Source of the DNA: CAZLMW01 sp964560875
GTDB taxonomy: Bacteria; Myxococcota_A; UBA9042
DNA: 64,000 nucleotides
NCBI GenBank assembly: GCA_964560875.1
Contig: CAZLMW010000028.1
Span: 1 to 64,000, forward strand
Direction: 5' to 3'
Notes under the pieces: model-generated
Databases searched by the model: none
Told to the model about the DNA's origin: nothing
The model's input: the letters and a program-made list of their open reading frames with translations, nothing else
In this document: positions 9,111 through 18,700 of the stretch, piece by piece
Numbering within the stretch: the first letter of the stretch is position 1
Layout of the letters: each line of letters opens with the position of its first letter
Translations under genes and position numbers: made by a program

Positions 9111-12100
9111 ATGCCGACCACCGAACCCGGCGCCTTTCAGCGCCACCTCAACGCGACCATGCGCGCCTTTCCGACCGGCTTCGGTCTGGCCGAGGTCAGC
9201 TACGGAAGGTTGTCTGCCCGGCGGCCGGACGAGGTCGTCGCCGAAGGTCCAGACGGTCGCCTCACCGCTGCCGAGCTGATCTGCGCCAGCCAGGCGATCG
9301 CTTACACGCTCGTCGGTCGAGGCGTGCAGGCAGGCGACATGGTGGCTGTCGTGCTCCCGCGTGGGGTGCGTTCCCTCGCCGCGAGGCTGGGAGTGGCCGC
9401 GACCGGTGCTGTGTGCCTGCCGGTTGACCCGACCCATCCCGCCGCTCGAATCGATTGGGTGCTCGGCGATTGCGATGTTGCGTTCGCTGTGGTCGACCCC
9501 TCGACGGAGCCGCTTGCAGCCGCCGTGTCGTGCGTCGATGTCGATAGCGCGATGGCCTATGATGGCGCATGTGCGCTGCCCCGGCCGCAGAGCGACGCGC
9601 CCGTTCTCGCACTCTACACATCTGGTTCCACCGGTCAGCCCAAGGCCGCGCTCTGGAGCCACGAGGCGATCCTCAACCTGCTGCGCACCTGGGAGATCCA
9701 CCCCGGCATGGGGCCCGGCGATGTCATGGTCGGCGTCGCAAGTCCGGCGTTTGACATGTCGGTGCTCGAAGCGTTCTTGCCCCTGCTCGCCGGCGCCCGG
9801 GCGGTCTTTGTGGATGTCGAGACGTCGCGCGACGGCCGCCGGCTCGGCGTTGCGATCGACCGGCACGCGGGCTCTTTCTTGCTGGCCACCCCGACCACGT
9901 TTCGCTCGCTCCTCGCGGGCAGCTGGCGTCCACGCCCTGACTTCACGGCTGTCTGTGGCGGCGAAGCGTTGGACCGCCCACTTGTCGACGCGCTGCTCGA
10001 ACGTGGGTGCGCCGTCTGGAATGGATACGGGGTTACAGAGGCCGCGGCTTGTTCGGCGCTGGCGCGTATCGGCCCGGTCGAACCGGTCACCATTGGCCGC
10101 GCGACCGACAACGCGACGATCTGGGTGCTCGATGAAGCGGGCCAACCGGTCGGCCCTGGCGGCGTCGGTGAGCTCTGGATCGGCGGCGCTGGCGTCGGGC
10201 TGGGCTACTTGAATCGCCCCGAATTGACCGCCGAGCGCTTCATCGTTCCGGCGTTCACAGATGCTGGACGGTGCTATCGAACCGGCGACCTGGGTGAGCT
10301 CCGTGGCGACGGACGAATCGTCTATCGCGGGCGCATCGACGCGCAGGTGAAGGTCCGCGGGGCGCGGGTCGAGTTGGGTGAAGTTCGGGCGGCGCTGCTG
10401 GACCACCCAGCCGTCTCCGCAGCCGCCGTCGTCGCCGTGCAAGAAGCGGAATCCAAACGCCTCGTCGCTTTCGTTGTCGCGCGGGATGGCGAGGCTCCGG
10501 GCGCTGGGTCGCTGCGACAATGGGTGGCCGAGCGGCTGCCGGCGGCGATGGTTCCCGGTCGCGTCGTCGCCGTCGACAAGCTGCCAACGGGCTCGACAGG
10601 CAAGGTGGATCATCGCGCTCTCGTCGCNNNNNNNNNNNNNNNNNNNNNNNNNNNNNNNNNNNNNNNNNNNNNNNNNNNNNNNNNNNNNNNNNNNNNNNNN
10701 NNNNNNNNNNNNNNNNNNNNNNNNNNNCTTCAGCGTGCGCTCGACCTGTTGGTGCTGCGGCATCCCGCGTTGCGAACACAGCTTCGCCAAACGGACAGCG
10801 GCGTCGAACAATCGATCCTGAAGGCGGCGCCCGTGTCCCTGGAGACGGCCGCCGACGAAGCCGCCATCGCGTCCATGCTGGCGCGACCGTTTCGCCTCGA
10901 CCGCGGCGATGTTTTCCGAGCCACCTTGGTGCCACGTGGCGACCACTCCTCGATCGTGCTCGCTGTGCATCACGCCGCGTGCGATGGCTGGTCGCTCCCG
11001 GTCCTGGCGCGCGACCTTGCGGCGGCCTACGAAGCGCCGCAGACCTTCGTGTCCGATGGCGCGACCGCCACCCCGCTTTCGATCACAGCGCTGGCTCACT
11101 GGGAGGCCGCCAACGCCGAACCTCCCCGAGCTGAGGCGGCGCTGAATCGATGGCGAAACCGCTTGTCGGGCGCTCCCGCGACAACGCCGCTGCCCCGCCA
11201 TCTACCACCGGAGTCCGATGACTTGGAGCGGCCCGTCGCGGTCCGCGTACCGTTGGCTGCGAACTTGTCACGGCGGCTGACCGACCACTGCGCGGCCACG
11301 GGCGCGACGCCGTTTGCCGCGATGCTGGCTTCGTTTGCCGGCTGGTTGCACCTGGAAACCGGGCTCGATGACGTCGTCGTCGGGACGATGGTTGCGGGCC
11401 GCGAACGCGCCGGACTGGACGAGGTCGTCGGCTTCGTCGCGCGGACGCTGGCTTTGCGCATCAAGCCCGACTCGTCGCTAACGGCATCCGACCTCACCGG
11501 GGCGGTTCGGGCAGAAACCGTGGCGGCGCTCGCCGACCAGCACGTCCCCTTCGAACAAATCGTCTCCGCCGCGAGCAACGACCGAAAGGCCGGCTCATCG
11601 CTGTATGACGTGTTGTTCATGACCGCCAACCGCGAACCTGCGCCACTGAGTTGCGACGGTTGCACCTGGCGGTCCCGCGAAAGACTGAGCCCAACGAGCC
11701 CGCATCCCCTCGTCGTGGAGCTGTTGCCGTCCGGAGGAGTCGCCCCGGCCGCTGTCCGGCTGCGCGGGGATGCAAAGCGCGTTGACGTGCGGACTTTGCA
11801 GCATTGGGCGGACCGCTGGCTGCGATTCGCCGAGCAGTCCTTTGGCCAGCCAGCCGCGACCCTTGGCGCGCACCGCGCGAACGCCGACTCGCCGCTCGTC
11901 GCGAAACTCGTGCAGCTGCAAGGTGTTCGCGATGCCGCTGTCGTACGGATCGCCGGAGCCGATGGTCGCGTCGAGGTCGTTGGCGCCGTCGTACCAGCGC
12001 CCCGCGGACCCGCCGCCTGGACGCCTCCCGATGGCGTCGATCGCGTGGTCCCGGTCGCACGTATTCCCCTCGACGCGTCGGGCGCGCCTGCGCTGTCCCG

Positions 12101-15100
12101 GTGCGCTTACTCTTGGCCCTCAGCCGCCGACCTGCAACGCCGAGAAGCTGAGCTTGGCCGCGTTCGCCTCGTCGCCAACACGCCGGGGAGACCTGCTCTT
12201 TCGCTGCGAATCATCGCGCCCGGCTGGCTCGAGGGTGACCACTCCGGCGTGGACGCGTCGTCGTCAGCGGCAATCCATCAAGACAACTCGGCTGAACTTT
12301 CCGTTCTCGAAGGTGGTCCCGCTGCGGCCCCTGAGGCCGGGGTCAACAGCCTCGTGGACGCGCTGCACGCCGCCGCCGCAGCTGGCGCGGTGATTCGCTG
12401 CATCGCCGCCGACGGGACCGAACACGTGCGCACCTGCGCCGACCTGCTGACGGACGCGAGGGTTGTCGCCGGCGGACTCGCAGCGCGTTCCGTCCCCGCT
12501 GGTGAACCCGTCTTGCTGCAGGTCGTCGATCCGCATCGCTATTTCGCCGCGCTCTGGGGCTGCATCCTCGCTGGCGCCGCTCCAGTCCCGTTGCAGGTCA
12601 CCCAATTGCGCGACCGCGACGGTGTCGAACGCCTCCGTGGGACGCTGCTATCGCTCCACAACGCGCCCGTCCTGGCCTGCGAGTCCGGGGCGGCGCGGGT
12701 GAGCCAACTGGTCGATGACGCGGTCGTGTGGCCCCTCGCGGAGCTCGCCAGCGCGCCGTGCCCGCCTCCGCCCAGCCCCGAAACCATCTGCCTGATGCTG
12801 CTCACGTCGGGCAGCAGCGGTCGGCCCAAGGCTGTCACCCACAACCATCGCACGTTGCTCGCGCAGATCAACGCGATGCGCGACCTGTACGAGCTCTCCT
12901 CATCCGATGTGATGCTCAACTGGCTGCCTCTTGACCATGTCTGCGGTGTCGTCATGACGCACATGACCGCAGTCGTGCATCGCGCGGAGCAAATCCACGC
13001 GGCGCCCGATCCGGTGCTCGCGCAGCCGACCACGTGGCTCGATTGGTTGCAGGCCCACGAGGTGACCTGGACCTGGGCGCCCAACTTTGCGTTTCGGCTG
13101 GTCAATGGCGCGCTCGCCAACGACGACCGGCGCTGGGACCTCGGTCGATTGCGGGTCGTCATCAACGCCGGCGAGGCGATCGAATCGGTCGCCGCCCGTC
13201 GGTTCACCCGGCTGCTGAGCGCGTTCGGCATGCCCGAATCGGCCATGGCCCCGGGGTGGGGGATGTCCGAGACGTCGTCGGTCAGCGTCGCCATCCACGA
13301 CTTCTCGCTCGCCAACACGGCGGATAGCGAGCGCCACGTCGGCTGCGGCTGGCCGCTCGCCGGGTTCAACGCGCGCATTGTCGACGAGGATGGCGCGGTT
13401 GTGCCGACGGGAGCCGAGGGCAAACTCGAGGTCGGCGGCGCTTGCTTGCACCTTGGCTATTACCGCTTGCCCGAGCGCAACGCCCGCGACTTTCACGACG
13501 GCTGGTTCAACACCGGCGACCGGGCGCGGATCGGCCCGCGCGGCGTGGAGATCCTGGGCCGCGCCGACGACACGTTGGTCATCAACGGCATCAACCGCGA
13601 TCCACAAGACCTCGAGGGCGCCGTTCGCGGGGTGCAAGGCGCTGTCGAAGGCGCCATCGCGGTCTGCCAGGTCCGCAGCGCTGGCGCGTCGCGACCTCAA
13701 ATAGCCATGTTCTTCGCGCCGGAAAAAGCAGCTGACCCCGCCGCCGTCGCTCGCCGCTTGCGCGGAGCCGTCGCCCGCGCAGTTGGCGCGTCGCTTGAAC
13801 GCGTGGTCCCGGTCACGCCGACGACCATCGGGCGCACCGGGATCGGCAAGATCAAGCGTCCCCCACTGCGCCGTCGCTTCGAACGCGGCGACTTTGACCC
13901 CCTCGTCGCACCGATCGACGCCGCGCTTGCCGGGCCCACGACGGCCCCCGCCTGGACCTACCGCCGCACCTGGCCGACGCGACTGGCAAGCGCCCGACCC
14001 ACACCGCCCGGTGACGTGATGATGGTCGTTGGCGATGCAGCCGGCGCAGCTCTCGCCGACGCCCTCTCATCGTCCGTTTCCCACGTGCACGTCCTCGCGA
14101 TCGACGACGCGCTTACCGCCGCCAGACCGATCGCCGCGGTCAGTGCAGCTGTCGATGCCCGCGCCAGCGAGGTGCCCGGTGGTACCGACCGCGCACTCGT
14201 GCTCGCCCCGCGTCTCGCCGCTGCTGACGAAGAGGACGCCCGCCCCGTCGAGCTCGCCGCGCTCTTTGGTTGCGCCCGCAGCCTGGTCGACGCAACCGAG
14301 CTGGGGATCCGCCGCGTCATCGTGGTCAGCCGGGGTGGCCAGCAGGTCGTCGCCGGTGATGAGCCGTCATGGCGCGCCGCCGCCGCGGTCGCCGTCAGCC
14401 GCTGTCTCGCCCTCGAGTGGCCCGCCGCCGCGGTCACGCACCTGGACTTGCCCGCTCACCCCGGGCGCGAAGACATCTCCGCCCTGGTCGCGGAGCTCGC
14501 CGCCGTCATCCCGCAACCCGAGGTCGCTTATCGCCGCGGGCGCCGCCATGTCGCGCGTCTGCAGGCGCACAACCCAGGCGAATCTGTCGGCCCCACACTG
14601 CCCGTGCACCGCGCACCCATTGTCGTAACCGGCGGCCTCGGTGGCGTCGGCCAGGCGATGGTCGAAGCGCTCATCGGCCGCTGCGCGTCGCACGTCCTGG
14701 TCTGCGGTCGCCGTGCCGCGGACGCGGCCGAAGCCGACGCGGGCTGGCAGAACCTGCGCAAGCTCGCCGATCAATACGAGACGTCGATCGCCTACGTGTC
14801 GGTGGACGTCCGCGACGGCGCGGCCCTGCAGCGTGCGATCCGCGCGTGGGAGCTCCAGTGTCGGGCACCCATCGTCGGCGCGATGCACGTCGCAGCGCTC
14901 TTCCCCGGTGGGTTGGTGACCGACGCCGACGATGACGTCCTCTGCGAGGCGCTCGCTGTGCGGGTGGGCGGCCTGCAGAGCCTCGCGACCGTCGTCGAGG
15001 ACCGACCCGGCGCGTGGCTGATGGACTTTGGAACGGTCAACGGTGTGCTCGGTGCGGCCGGGTTCTCGATCTACGCGGCTGCGTCACGCGCCGGGGAAGC

Positions 15101-15794
15101 CGTCTGCGCCCGTCTGCGCCAGCAAGGTCACGCCGCCTGGCACGTCGCGTGGGGGCGCTGGGCCGAAGCCGGACAGGGACAACGCCTCGGGGCGATCGGG
15201 TCGTCGGCCGACCACGGAATCGCGTCGATGACCACAGCAGACGCCGTCGTTTTGGCCTTTTCCGCGATGCGCGCCTCGTTCAGCCCCGTGATCATCGGCC
15301 TGGACGGACGCGCTCCTCCCATCGCCGCTGGTTCTCGCGGTCCACAGCATGGTTGGCTGCTCCGCGCCATCCGCGGGCAGCCGGCCAGTGATGATGAGCT
15401 GGCGTCGACGTGGCCATGGGACGCGGCGGCCGTCTTGTCATCGGCGACCGGTGAGCAGGTTGAGGAGGCCCCCCAAGCCGGCCTGGAATCGCAGTTGGCG
15501 ACACTCTGGTCGCGCATTCTTGGCGTGGAAGTGAGCGACGTGAACGCCAACTTCTTCGATCTCGGCGGCGACTCGTTAACCCTCGCCCGGATGCAGCGCA
15601 GCGTGGCCGACGTCGCGGGTCGCAGCCTCGCCTTGCTCGATCTGTTCGGCCATCCGACCATCCGCAGCCTCGCCACATTCATCGCCGGCAGCGCCACGCC
15701 CAAGCCGTCATCACCGGATCGCGCCAAGCGCCAGCTCAAGGGGTTGGGCCGGCTTGCCGCAGCCCGTCGCCGCGCGACGAGGCGTCGTGGTTGA
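9111..15794 (+). CDS. Non-ribosomal peptide synthetase, A-[T]-C-AL-KR-T, interrupted by assembly gap
   Basis: Multi-domain assembly-line enzyme (about 2227 residues as assembled). Order: adenylation domain (YTSGSTGQPKA; FDMSV keeping the Asp that binds an alpha-amino group; A10 PTGSTGKVDHRAL), ending at the N gap near residue 506. After the gap comes a condensation domain already at its LQRALDLLVLRHPALRTQL segment, with HHAACDG at 620-626. Next is a linker resembling a decayed A-domain C-lobe, then an acyl-ligase (AL) domain (LLTSGSSGRPKA near 1231; WLPLDHVCGVV; INRDPQDLE; IGKIKR). A ketoreductase follows (VTGGLGGVG from about 1839), then a carrier protein (LGGDSL, Ser2155). A carrier after the first A domain is expected and must lie in the gap. 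The C-terminus is very basic. It overlaps the PKS gene by 8 bp. Confidence 0.92.
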   Translation: MPTTEPGAFQRHLNATMRAFPTGFGLAEVSYGRLSARRPDEVVAEGPDGRLTAAELICASQAIAYTLVGRGVQAGDMVAVVLPRGVRSLAARLGVAATGAVCLPVDPTHPAARIDWVLGDCDVAFAVVDPSTEPLAAAVSCVDVDSAMAYDGACALPRPQSDAPVLALYTSGSTGQPKAALWSHEAILNLLRTWEIHPGMGPGDVMVGVASPAFDMSVLEAFLPLLAGARAVFVDVETSRDGRRLGVAIDRHAGSFLLATPTTFRSLLAGSWRPRPDFTAVCGGEALDRPLVDALLERGCAVWNGYGVTEAAACSALARIGPVEPVTIGRATDNATIWVLDEAGQPVGPGGVGELWIGGAGVGLGYLNRPELTAERFIVPAFTDAGRCYRTGDLGELRGDGRIVYRGRIDAQVKVRGARVELGEVRAALLDHPAVSAAAVVAVQEAESKRLVAFVVARDGEAPGAGSLRQWVAERLPAAMVPGRVVAVDKLPTGSTGKVDHRALVXXXXXXXXXXXXXXXXXXXXXXXXXXXXXXXXXXLQRALDLLVLRHPALRTQLRQTDSGVEQSILKAAPVSLETAADEAAIASMLARPFRLDRGDVFRATLVPRGDHSSIVLAVHHAACDGWSLPVLARDLAAAYEAPQTFVSDGATATPLSITALAHWEAANAEPPRAEAALNRWRNRLSGAPATTPLPRHLPPESDDLERPVAVRVPLAANLSRRLTDHCAATGATPFAAMLASFAGWLHLETGLDDVVVGTMVAGRERAGLDEVVGFVARTLALRIKPDSSLTASDLTGAVRAETVAALADQHVPFEQIVSAASNDRKAGSSLYDVLFMTANREPAPLSCDGCTWRSRERLSPTSPHPLVVELLPSGGVAPAAVRLRGDAKRVDVRTLQHWADRWLRFAEQSFGQPAATLGAHRANADSPLVAKLVQLQGVRDAAVVRIAGADGRVEVVGAVVPAPRGPAAWTPPDGVDRVVPVARIPLDASGAPALSRCAYSWPSAADLQRREAELGRVRLVANTPGRPALSLRIIAPGWLEGDHSGVDASSSAAIHQDNSAELSVLEGGPAAAPEAGVNSLVDALHAAAAAGAVIRCIAADGTEHVRTCADLLTDARVVAGGLAARSVPAGEPVLLQVVDPHRYFAALWGCILAGAAPVPLQVTQLRDRDGVERLRGTLLSLHNAPVLACESGAARVSQLVDDAVVWPLAELASAPCPPPPSPETICLMLLTSGSSGRPKAVTHNHRTLLAQINAMRDLYELSSSDVMLNWLPLDHVCGVVMTHMTAVVHRAEQIHAAPDPVLAQPTTWLDWLQAHEVTWTWAPNFAFRLVNGALANDDRRWDLGRLRVVINAGEAIESVAARRFTRLLSAFGMPESAMAPGWGMSETSSVSVAIHDFSLANTADSERHVGCGWPLAGFNARIVDEDGAVVPTGAEGKLEVGGACLHLGYYRLPERNARDFHDGWFNTGDRARIGPRGVEILGRADDTLVINGINRDPQDLEGAVRGVQGAVEGAIAVCQVRSAGASRPQIAMFFAPEKAADPAAVARRLRGAVARAVGASLERVVPVTPTTIGRTGIGKIKRPPLRRRFERGDFDPLVAPIDAALAGPTTAPAWTYRRTWPTRLASARPTPPGDVMMVVGDAAGAALADALSSSVSHVHVLAIDDALTAARPIAAVSAAVDARASEVPGGTDRALVLAPRLAAADEEDARPVELAALFGCARSLVDATELGIRRVIVVSRGGQQVVAGDEPSWRAAAAVAVSRCLALEWPAAAVTHLDLPAHPGREDISALVAELAAVIPQPEVAYRRGRRHVARLQAHNPGESVGPTLPVHRAPIVVTGGLGGVGQAMVEALIGRCASHVLVCGRRAADAAEADAGWQNLRKLADQYETSIAYVSVDVRDGAALQRAIRAWELQCRAPIVGAMHVAALFPGGLVTDADDDVLCEALAVRVGGLQSLATVVEDRPGAWLMDFGTVNGVLGAAGFSIYAAASRAGEAVCARLRQQGHAAWHVAWGRWAEAGQGQRLGAIGSSADHGIASMTTADAVVLAFSAMRASFSPVIIGLDGRAPPIAAGSRGPQHGWLLRAIRGQPASDDELASTWPWDAAAVLSSATGEQVEEAPQAGLESQLATLWSRILGVEVSDVNANFFDLGGDSLTLARMQRSVADVAGRSLALLDLFGHPTIRSLATFIAGSATPKPSSPDRAKRQLKGLGRLAAARRRATRRRG
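10628..10727. other. Assembly gap (100 N) inside the NRPS gene
   Basis: Exactly 100 N. The sequence enters the gap at the end of an adenylation domain and leaves it inside a condensation domain, so a carrier domain and the start of the C domain (roughly 120 residues together by family size) are missing. 100 nt cannot encode these. The gap length is therefore a placeholder and the frame continuity across it is not informative. Confidence 0.98.
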
Positions 15795-18700
15795 AATAGA
15801 CCCCGAATACGACGACCTCGACGACGCGCTGCAATCCGCTATCGCGGTCGTCGGCATCGGCTGCTACCTGCCCGGCGCGCCCGACGTCGACGCTTTTTGG
15901 AAGCTGCTGGTCGATGGCAAGTCGGCTGCGACGCGTTTTTCCGCCGAGCAGCTGAGCGCCGCCGGGATCTCCGAAAAAACCATCGCAAACCCCGCGTTTG
16001 TGCCCGTCCGCGCCTGCGTCGACGATCCTTTGCTCTTCGACGCCGGATTCTTCGCCATGCGCCCCGCCGAAGCCGCGCGCACCGATCCGCAGCACCGAAT
16101 CTTCCTGCAGACCGCGTGGCACGCGCTCGAAGACGCCGGCTGTGATCCGGCCACCTTTGACGGCCCGATCGGGGTGTACGCCGGCTGCAACCCGAGCTCC
16201 TATCGCCACGTCGCCGGGGCCTCCACCGGGGTGCTCGACGGCGACGTAGTCGCTTCAGCCATCGCCGTCGAGCCCGACTACCTGGCCACCCGTGTCGCCT
16301 ACAAACTCAACCTGCGGGGGCCGGCCCTCGACGTACAAACCGCCTGCTCCACCTCGCTTGTCGCCGTTCAGTTGGCCGTGCAATCGCTGCTGGCCGGACA
16401 GTGCGACCTCGCCCTCGCCGGTGGTGTCGCCGTCGCAATCCCGGGTGCAGGGGGCCATTTCCACGGGCCGGGGTCGGTGATGTCGAGCGACGGGACGTGC
16501 CGGGCGTTCGACGCAGCGGCCGACGGCTGCTTCTCAGGGGACGGGGCGGGGATCGTCGCGTTGCGCCGACTCGATGACGCGCTCGCAGCCGGCGATCCGA
16601 TCCGCGCCATCATCCGTGGCGCCGCGACCAACAACGACGGTAGCGCCAAGATCGGCTACACAGCGCCGAGCATCGACGGTCAGGCCGACGTCATCGACGT
16701 GGCGCTGGCATTGGCCGACGTTGACGCCGATAGCGTCGGGATGATCGAAGCGCACGGTACCGGCACCGCGCTCGGCGATCCGATCGAGGTGGCCGCGCTG
16801 CGTCGCGCGTTCGCCGAAACCACCGACCGACGTGGCTTCTGCGCGCTCGGAGCCGTCAAGACCAATATCGGCCATCTCGGCGCAGCCGCCGGCGTCGCCG
16901 GACTCATCAAGGCCGTGCTCGCCGTGCAACACGCCAGGATCCCGCCAAGCCTCAACTTCCAGACCGCCAACCCCCAGCTCGAGTTGGCGACCTCGCCTTT
17001 CTACGTCCCGACCGAGCTCTGCGAATGGCCCGCTGTGCTCCAGCCACGCCGCGCTGGGGTCAGCTCGTTTGGCGTCGGCGGAACGAACGCGCACGTGGTC
17101 ATCGAGCAAGCGCCGCCCTCATCGGCGCAATCGGAATCATCGCTGTCTTCGCCCCGACGGACCGCAACAACCGGCGCCGACGTGTTCACGTTGACAGCCA
17201 AGACCGCATCCGCCCTCGACGCGACAGCGCGGCGCCTCGCTCATCACCTCGATTCATCCGCAGCCGCCGGCAATGCGCCCGGCCTCGACGACATCGGGGC
17301 CACCCTCGGCCGGCGCGCCGTCTTTTCGCACCGCAGAACCGTCGTGGCGGCCGACCACACCAGCCTCATCGCCGGTCTGCAACGCTCCCGCGACGGCATC
17401 TTCTTTGACGGGATCGCCGCGTCGTCACCGCCGGCGTGGGTCTTCGCATTCGGGCCGCAAGGCGGGTTGCGGCGCGGGATGGGCCACGGGTTGGCGCAGA
17501 TAGACAAGGTCTTCGCGACCGCCCTACACGAAGGCCTCACCGCCTTCTCCGACCACACCGGCACCGATCTTCGGCCGTACATCGACGTCACGCGCAGCTG
17601 CGAACTCGACGCCGGCGCACCCATCATCGAACAACAAATCGCAACGCCCATCACCTTCGCGATCGGCCGCGCGCTCGCTACCTGGTGGCGCTCCCGGGGC
17701 GTCTCGCCCGCGGCGTGGATCGGTCACAGCATCGGCGAATACATCGCGGGCCACCTCACCGGTGCCTTCAGCCTCGACGCCATCGCGCGCCTTCTCGCGG
17801 TTCGCGGCCGTGCCATCGCGACCTTGCCCGCCGGCGCCGCCATGATCTGCCCGGTCTCCGCAGCCGTCATCGCGCCGCTGCTCAGCGACGATGTGTTCAT
17901 CGCCGTCGACAACGGTGCCGTCGGGGTCATGGTCGCTGGAGCCCCCTCCGCCATCGCGCGGTTCGCCGACCGCGCCGAACGTGAAGGCATCGTCGGCCGC
18001 CGTTTCGCCATCCCGGCCGCGCCTCACTGCCCGCTGATGGAGCCGATTTTGCCCGCGGTCCTCGACGTCGCCGCCACTATGGAGCTCAGCGTCCCAACCG
18101 AGCCCTTGTTCTCGTGTCGCCTCGGCGCCGAACTCGACGCAACCAACGCGGTCGACCCCGACCACTGGGCCCGGGTTTCGACCGATCCCGTCCGCTTCGG
18201 CGCCGCCCTGGGAGCGACCGTCGCCGCGATCGGAAAGGACCGGCGCGCTGCGCTCATCGAGCTCGGATCGCCCCGATCGATCGTGCCCTTGTCCGGTGCC
18301 GTTTCCCCACCGCTGCAATGTCTGCCATCGCTGCCGACCTTCGACCACGCAGCCGCGACCGACCCCACCGCTGCATCGCGATTCGCGGCGCTGACCGACG
18401 CGGCCCGCTGGAACGTCGGTGGGCGCGACAGACCCGCCGTCCCCGAAGGACGCGTGGTGTCCTTGCCTGGCTACGCTTTTGACCTGCTGTCCCACGGGCG
18501 CCTCGTCGCCGCGCCAACTGCACAATCGCCGCCGGCCAATTCGCGTGACAGCGCACCGAACGCATCGATCGAGGATCGCGTCGCCGCCATCGCCGCCGAG
18601 CTCATTGGTGTCGCTCGCGTGGAGCCCACCGACGACTTCTTTGCGCTCGGCGCCGACTCCCTGGTCACGCTTCGCCTGGTCGCTCGTGTGCAGCGCGAGT

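Noticed and set aside
8718..11201. Long minus-strand frame (827 codons) opposite the patatin and NRPS
   Set aside because: It spans an assembly gap, lacks any recognisable domain, and mirrors well-supported plus-strand genes. In high-GC DNA antisense frames often stay open.
15754..15786. TTG start giving an 11-residue longer PKS
   Set aside because: GTG 15787 is better placed after GAGG and gives a family-typical N-terminus.
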